Shown here one piece after another: positions 2,866-6,205 of a stretch of DNA of 6,205 nt (position 1 is its first letter; the number at the start of each line of letters is the position of its first letter). Source of the DNA: Kiritimatiellia bacterium (GTDB lineage: Bacteria; Verrucomicrobiota; Kiritimatiellia; RFP12; UBA1067); contig JAQVQN010000156.1 of assembly GCA_028701555.1 (NCBI GenBank), positions 1 through 6,205 on the forward strand, given 5' to 3'. The notes below the pieces were generated by a model that did not search any database, had not been told where the DNA came from, and saw only the letters and a program-made list of their open reading frames with translations. Position numbers and translations under genes: made by a program.

Positions 2866-5037
2866 ATGAGCATCACAAGGCAGAAGGCAATCGAGTCGGC
2901 AATTAAACACCGTGAAAATCAGGCTTCGGTAACGGGACAAGGCTGCGTCAGGGATTATTTCGGAACAAATGTTTTCAGCGATTCCCAGATGAAGTCGCGT
3001 CTGCCGAAAGCGGTTTACAAGGCTTTGCGCAAGACCATGGACGAAGGCGTGCCGCTGGATTTCAGCGTGGCCGATTTTGTAGCCTCGGCCATGAGCCAGT
3101 GGGCTATCGAGCGCGGTGCCACGCACTACGCGCATGTCTTTTATCCGCTGACCGGACTGACGGCCGAGAAGCACGACAGTTTCTTCAGCCCTGACGGCAA
3201 GGGAGGCTTGATCGCCGAGTTTTCCGGCAAGCAGTTGATCCAAGGCGAACCGGATGCATCCAGCTTCCCGAACGGCGGTATACGCGCCACCTTCGAGGCG
3301 CGCGGCTACACGGCCTGGGATGTCACCAGCCCAGCTTTCCTGACCGAAGGACGCAACGGGTTGACGCTCTGCATACCGATCGCTTTCTGTTCGTGGACCG
3401 GCGAGGCTCTGGCCAAGAAGGTTCCGCTGCTGCGCTCGATGCAGGCCTTGAACAAGCAGGCGCAGCGCGTGCTCAAACTGTTCGGCCACGAAGACCCCGG
3501 CATGATCACAGCTTCTGCGGGCCCAGAGCAGGAGTATTTCCTGATCGACCGCAGTTTCTATTACGCGCGTCCGGATCTGCTTAGCGCCGGGCGCACACTG
3601 TTCGGCACCCGCCCGCCCAAGGGGCAGGAACTCGAGGATCAGTATTTCGGCTCCATCCCGGAGCGCGTGCTGGATTTCATGATGGAGGTCGACTCTGAGC
3701 TGTACAAGCTGGGCGTGCCGGTCAAGACGCGCCATAATGAGGTGGCACCCGCGCAGTATGAGATCGCGCCTGTTTTCGAAAGCGCCAATCTGGCCACTGA
3801 CCACCAGTACCTGGTGATGCAGACCTTGCAGCGTGTCGCGCCCAAATATGGCCTGGCCTGTCTGCTGCACGAAAAGCCCTTTGCAGGCATCAACGGGTCG
3901 GGTAAACACGTGAACTGGTCGCTGGCCGGTCAGAAGGTCGGCAATCTGCTGAATCCCGGCGAGACCCCGCACGAGAACATGCAGTTCCTGGTCTTCTGCG
4001 CGGCTGCCGTGCGTGCCGTCAACCAGCATGCCGACATGCTGCGTGGCGCTGTGGCGCATGCCGGCAATGACCATCGTCTGGGCGCCAACGAGGCCCCGCC
4101 CGCCATCATCTCGGTATTCCTCGGGGAGCAGCTCACCGAAGTCTTCGAGCAGATCGCCTCTGGCGGTGCCAAGTCCTCAAAGAAAAACGGGGTGCTGACT
4201 GTCGGCGTGGACACTCTGCCGCCTCTGCCCAAGGATGCCACGGACCGCAACCGCACCAGTCCGTTCGCCTTCACCGGCAACCGCTTCGAGTTCCGCGCGG
4301 TGGGGTCCAGCCAGTCGATCGCCGGGCCGCTGGTGGTGCTTAACACGATCATGGCCGAGTCGCTGGACTACGTGGCCAGCGAACTGGAGAAGGCGCCGCG
4401 CGACAAGCGCAAGTTCAGTGCTGCTGTGCAGAAGCTGCTGCAGCGGATCATCCGCGAGAATAGCCGCGTGATCTTCAACGGCGACAACTATTCCGCCGAA
4501 TGGCGCGAGGAGGCCGGGCGCCGCGGGCTGCCCAACGCCGCCAGCACGCCTGAAGCGCTTGAGGCCATGAACAGCAAGCAGACCTATGAGCTGTTTGCTA
4601 AATATGGTGTCTTGAGCCGTCGTGAAGCCGAGAGCCGTTTCGAAATCTATCAGGAGAAGTATGTCAAAGACGTGATGATCGAGGCGCGCCTATGCCTTTC
4701 GATGGCTCGCACCATGATCTTCCCGTCCGGCGTTAAATACCAGCAACTGCTGGCGCAGACCGCAGCCGCGCTGACCACCATCGGCAAAACCTCCTGCACC
4801 ACCACGCTGGACGAGGTCAACAGCCTGCTGGCAAGGCTGCAGAAGGCGATGATGATGCTGGAGGATGTTGTGAAGATGCCGGAAGGTCTTTCACACGCCA
4901 AGCAGTGCCGCTATATCGTGGGCACGGTCATTCCGGTGATGAACGAACTCAGGCAGGTCGCCGACGCGCTTGAGCATGTTTGCGACGATGAGATCTGGCC
5001 GCTGCCGACCTACCAGGAGATGCTGTTCATCCGGTGA
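2866..5037 (+). CDS. glnN: Glutamine synthetase type III (GSIII)
   Basis: This cytoplasmic enzyme makes glutamine from glutamate, ammonia and ATP. The 723-residue length fits the large GSIII class (about 700-730) and excludes the ~450-residue GSI type. Family motifs appear in order: GPEQEYFLID (219-228), RHNEVAPAQYEIAP (289-302), NGSGKHVNWS (343-352), GNDHRLGANEAPP (400-412) and DRNRTSPFAFTGNRFEFR (460-477). They carry the expected metal-binding Glu residues (221, 223, 292), the His348 region of the ammonia and glutamate site, and nucleotide-binding arginines. I chose ATG 2866 because GGAG (2855-2858) lies 7 bases ahead and the protein then starts MSITRQKAIESAI, which fits the family. A TTG start at 2737 would add 43 residues through the promoter. 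nadE follows after 18 bases. The key motifs look intact. Confidence 0.97.
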   Translation: MSITRQKAIESAIKHRENQASVTGQGCVRDYFGTNVFSDSQMKSRLPKAVYKALRKTMDEGVPLDFSVADFVASAMSQWAIERGATHYAHVFYPLTGLTAEKHDSFFSPDGKGGLIAEFSGKQLIQGEPDASSFPNGGIRATFEARGYTAWDVTSPAFLTEGRNGLTLCIPIAFCSWTGEALAKKVPLLRSMQALNKQAQRVLKLFGHEDPGMITASAGPEQEYFLIDRSFYYARPDLLSAGRTLFGTRPPKGQELEDQYFGSIPERVLDFMMEVDSELYKLGVPVKTRHNEVAPAQYEIAPVFESANLATDHQYLVMQTLQRVAPKYGLACLLHEKPFAGINGSGKHVNWSLAGQKVGNLLNPGETPHENMQFLVFCAAAVRAVNQHADMLRGAVAHAGNDHRLGANEAPPAIISVFLGEQLTEVFEQIASGGAKSSKKNGVLTVGVDTLPPLPKDATDRNRTSPFAFTGNRFEFRAVGSSQSIAGPLVVLNTIMAESLDYVASELEKAPRDKRKFSAAVQKLLQRIIRENSRVIFNGDNYSAEWREEAGRRGLPNAASTPEALEAMNSKQTYELFAKYGVLSRREAESRFEIYQEKYVKDVMIEARLCLSMARTMIFPSGVKYQQLLAQTAAALTTIGKTSCTTTLDEVNSLLARLQKAMMMLEDVVKMPEGLSHAKQCRYIVGTVIPVMNELRQVADALEHVCDDEIWPLPTYQEMLFIR

Positions 5038-5055
5038 ATCATGTGAGGGACGGTC

Positions 5056-6205
5056 ATGCACAAGCAGTTCGGCTATTGCAGGGTCGGCGCGGCTGTACCG
5101 CTGGTTAGGCCGGGCGCGGTCAGCGAGAACATCGCCTCGATGGCCGCGCTGGCCCGCAAGGCGGCCGACGCAGGTGCCGACGTGCTGGTCTTTCCGGAAC
5201 TGTGCATCACCGGCTACACCTGCGCTGACCTTTTCTTTCAGTCGGCACTGCTTGACGCCGCCGAAAAGGGCTTTGAGCTTTTCCTGAGAAAAATATGGCA
5301 GTGTGACACGCTCTTCGTGGTGGGTATGCCGCTGCGTGCCGACAACATGCTTTTCAACTGCGCGGTGGCCTGTCGGCAGGGCAACATCCTCGGAGTGGTG
5401 CCCAAGACCTTTTTGCCCAACACCCGCGAATTTTACGAGAAGCGTTGGTTCAGCTCGGCCGGCATGTCGCAAGCGCGCAGCATACGGGTCTGCGATGAAG
5501 AGGTGCCGTTCGGCACCGATCTGATCTTTAAGTCGCTCGGCATGGCCGAGTGCGCGGTTGGCGTCGAGATCTGCGAAGACCTCTGGAGCCCGGTGCCGCC
5601 CTGCACAAGGCTGGCGCTGAACGGCGCTACGGTACTTTGCAACCTTTCGGCCAGCAATGAGCTGGTAGGAAAAAGCGAGTATCGCCGCGATCTGGTCCGC
5701 CAGCAGTCGGCGCGTTGTCTCGCGGCCTATGTCTATGCCGGGTCCGGGCCGGGCGAGTCCAGCACCGACCTGGTCTTCGGCGGTCACGCGCTGATCGCGG
5801 AGAACGGCACGCTGCTGGCGGAGAACCAGCGTTTCTCGCGCGAGCCGGATTTGCTGCTGGCGGATGTCGATGTCGGCTACCTGGCCTTTGAACGCCGCCA
5901 GAACTGCGCCTACGCCCAGTGCGCGGCAACCGCCGAGCCCGTGCGACGGATTGTTTATGACGCGGCGGACGAGACCCCGGTTTGCAACGGCCTGCTGCGC
6001 CATGTCGAGCGGCAGCCGTTCGTGCCCTCAGACGAGGCGGGGCGCGGCAGCCGCTGCGATGAGATCTTCGCCGTCCAAGCCGCCGGACTTGCCACGCGCC
6101 TGGCGCACACCGGAAGCGCAGGTGTTGTGGTGGGGGTTTCCGGTGGGCTTGACTCGGCGCTGGCGCTGCTGGTGGCGTGCGAGTCGGTCGCTCAAGCCGG
6201 GCTCG
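5056..6205 (+). CDS. nadE: Glutamine-dependent NAD+ synthetase, N-terminal part
   Basis: The frame runs off the right edge after 383 residues, and the full enzyme is usually 640-680. It catalyses the last step of NAD+ synthesis, amidating deamido-NAD with ammonia released from glutamine. The N-terminal nitrilase-fold glutaminase domain has its Glu-Lys-Cys triad: Glu48 in VFPELCITGYT, Lys117 in PKTFLPNTREFYEKR and Cys173 in EICEDLW. Further hallmarks are NLSASNELVGKSEYRRDL (196-213) and STDLVFGGHALIAENG (236-251). After a linker (PFVPSDE, 321-327), the synthetase domain begins with the ATP-pyrophosphatase P-loop GVSGGLDS (360-367). GAGGGA at 5045-5050, 5 bases before ATG, supports the start. 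The earlier ATG at 5041 is followed directly by TGA. The gene is 18 bases behind glnN and probably shares its promoter, although whether the C-terminal half is intact is unknown. Confidence 0.95.
   Translation, partial: MHKQFGYCRVGAAVPLVRPGAVSENIASMAALARKAADAGADVLVFPELCITGYTCADLFFQSALLDAAEKGFELFLRKIWQCDTLFVVGMPLRADNMLFNCAVACRQGNILGVVPKTFLPNTREFYEKRWFSSAGMSQARSIRVCDEEVPFGTDLIFKSLGMAECAVGVEICEDLWSPVPPCTRLALNGATVLCNLSASNELVGKSEYRRDLVRQQSARCLAAYVYAGSGPGESSTDLVFGGHALIAENGTLLAENQRFSREPDLLLADVDVGYLAFERRQNCAYAQCAATAEPVRRIVYDAADETPVCNGLLRHVERQPFVPSDEAGRGSRCDEIFAVQAAGLATRLAHTGSAGVVVGVSGGLDSALALLVACESVAQAGL

Noticed and set aside
2749..4074. 441-codon open frame antisense to glnN
   Set aside because: It is a shadow of a strongly conserved coding sequence on the other strand, with no recognisable motifs of its own.
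5041..5046. ATG immediately followed by TGA between glnN and nadE
   Set aside because: It could be a start-stop element, but it overlaps the nadE ribosome binding site and is in the same frame as both genes. Chance is sufficient.
4891..6003. 370-codon open frame antisense to nadE
   Set aside because: The plus strand encodes NadE with its full catalytic triad. The antisense frame is an effect of GC-rich codon use.

Overview
The window is a bacterial chromosome segment with good housekeeping genes on the right and an accessory, repeat-rich stretch on the left. No 16S or other taxonomic marker is present. A type III glutamine synthetase, GC-rich coding sequence and dense families of GC-rich palindromic intergenic repeats fit a large-genome member of the PVC group (Lentisphaerota, Kiritimatiellota or Verrucomicrobiota). 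That placement is an inference of modest confidence.

Layout. Positions 1-137 hold the C-terminal end of a CopG/ribbon-helix-helix type antitoxin. Positions 138-700 are a 563-bp non-coding stretch of short tandem repeats plus two 70-bp palindromic elements. Positions 701-1331 carry a complete MntA-HepT (nucleotidyltransferase-HEPN) toxin-antitoxin pair, with the genes overlapping by 14 bases. Positions 1332-1583 hold a second pair of the same palindromic elements. An MscS-type mechanosensitive channel gene follows on the minus strand (1584-2504), convergent with hepT. Positions 2505-2865 are a divergent promoter region with a sigma70-type promoter for mscS, a truncated palindromic element in inverted orientation, an A6-loop palindrome and a sigma54-type promoter. 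Then come glnN (2866-5037, glutamine synthetase type III) and, 18 bases later, nadE (5056 to the window end, glutamine-dependent NAD+ synthetase, incomplete).

How it works together. glnN-nadE looks like a two-gene operon in which one enzyme makes glutamine and the next uses glutamine as ammonia donor for NAD+. A GG-N10-GC promoter 52 bp before the glnN start suggests RpoN control, which would suit a nitrogen-assimilation gene. The mntA-hepT pair has every motif of the AMPylating toxin-antitoxin class.

Most unusual feature. The intergenic spaces hold five copies of one element. Each intact copy consists of two inverted hairpins with 9-bp stems and 3-nt loops, each preceded on its own strand by GTAG and closed by a 5-bp terminal stem. 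This is the architecture of inverted REP pairs (BIMEs) mobilised by RAYT/TnpA-REP transposases. Two tandem dimers of it flank the toxin-antitoxin pair as direct repeats.
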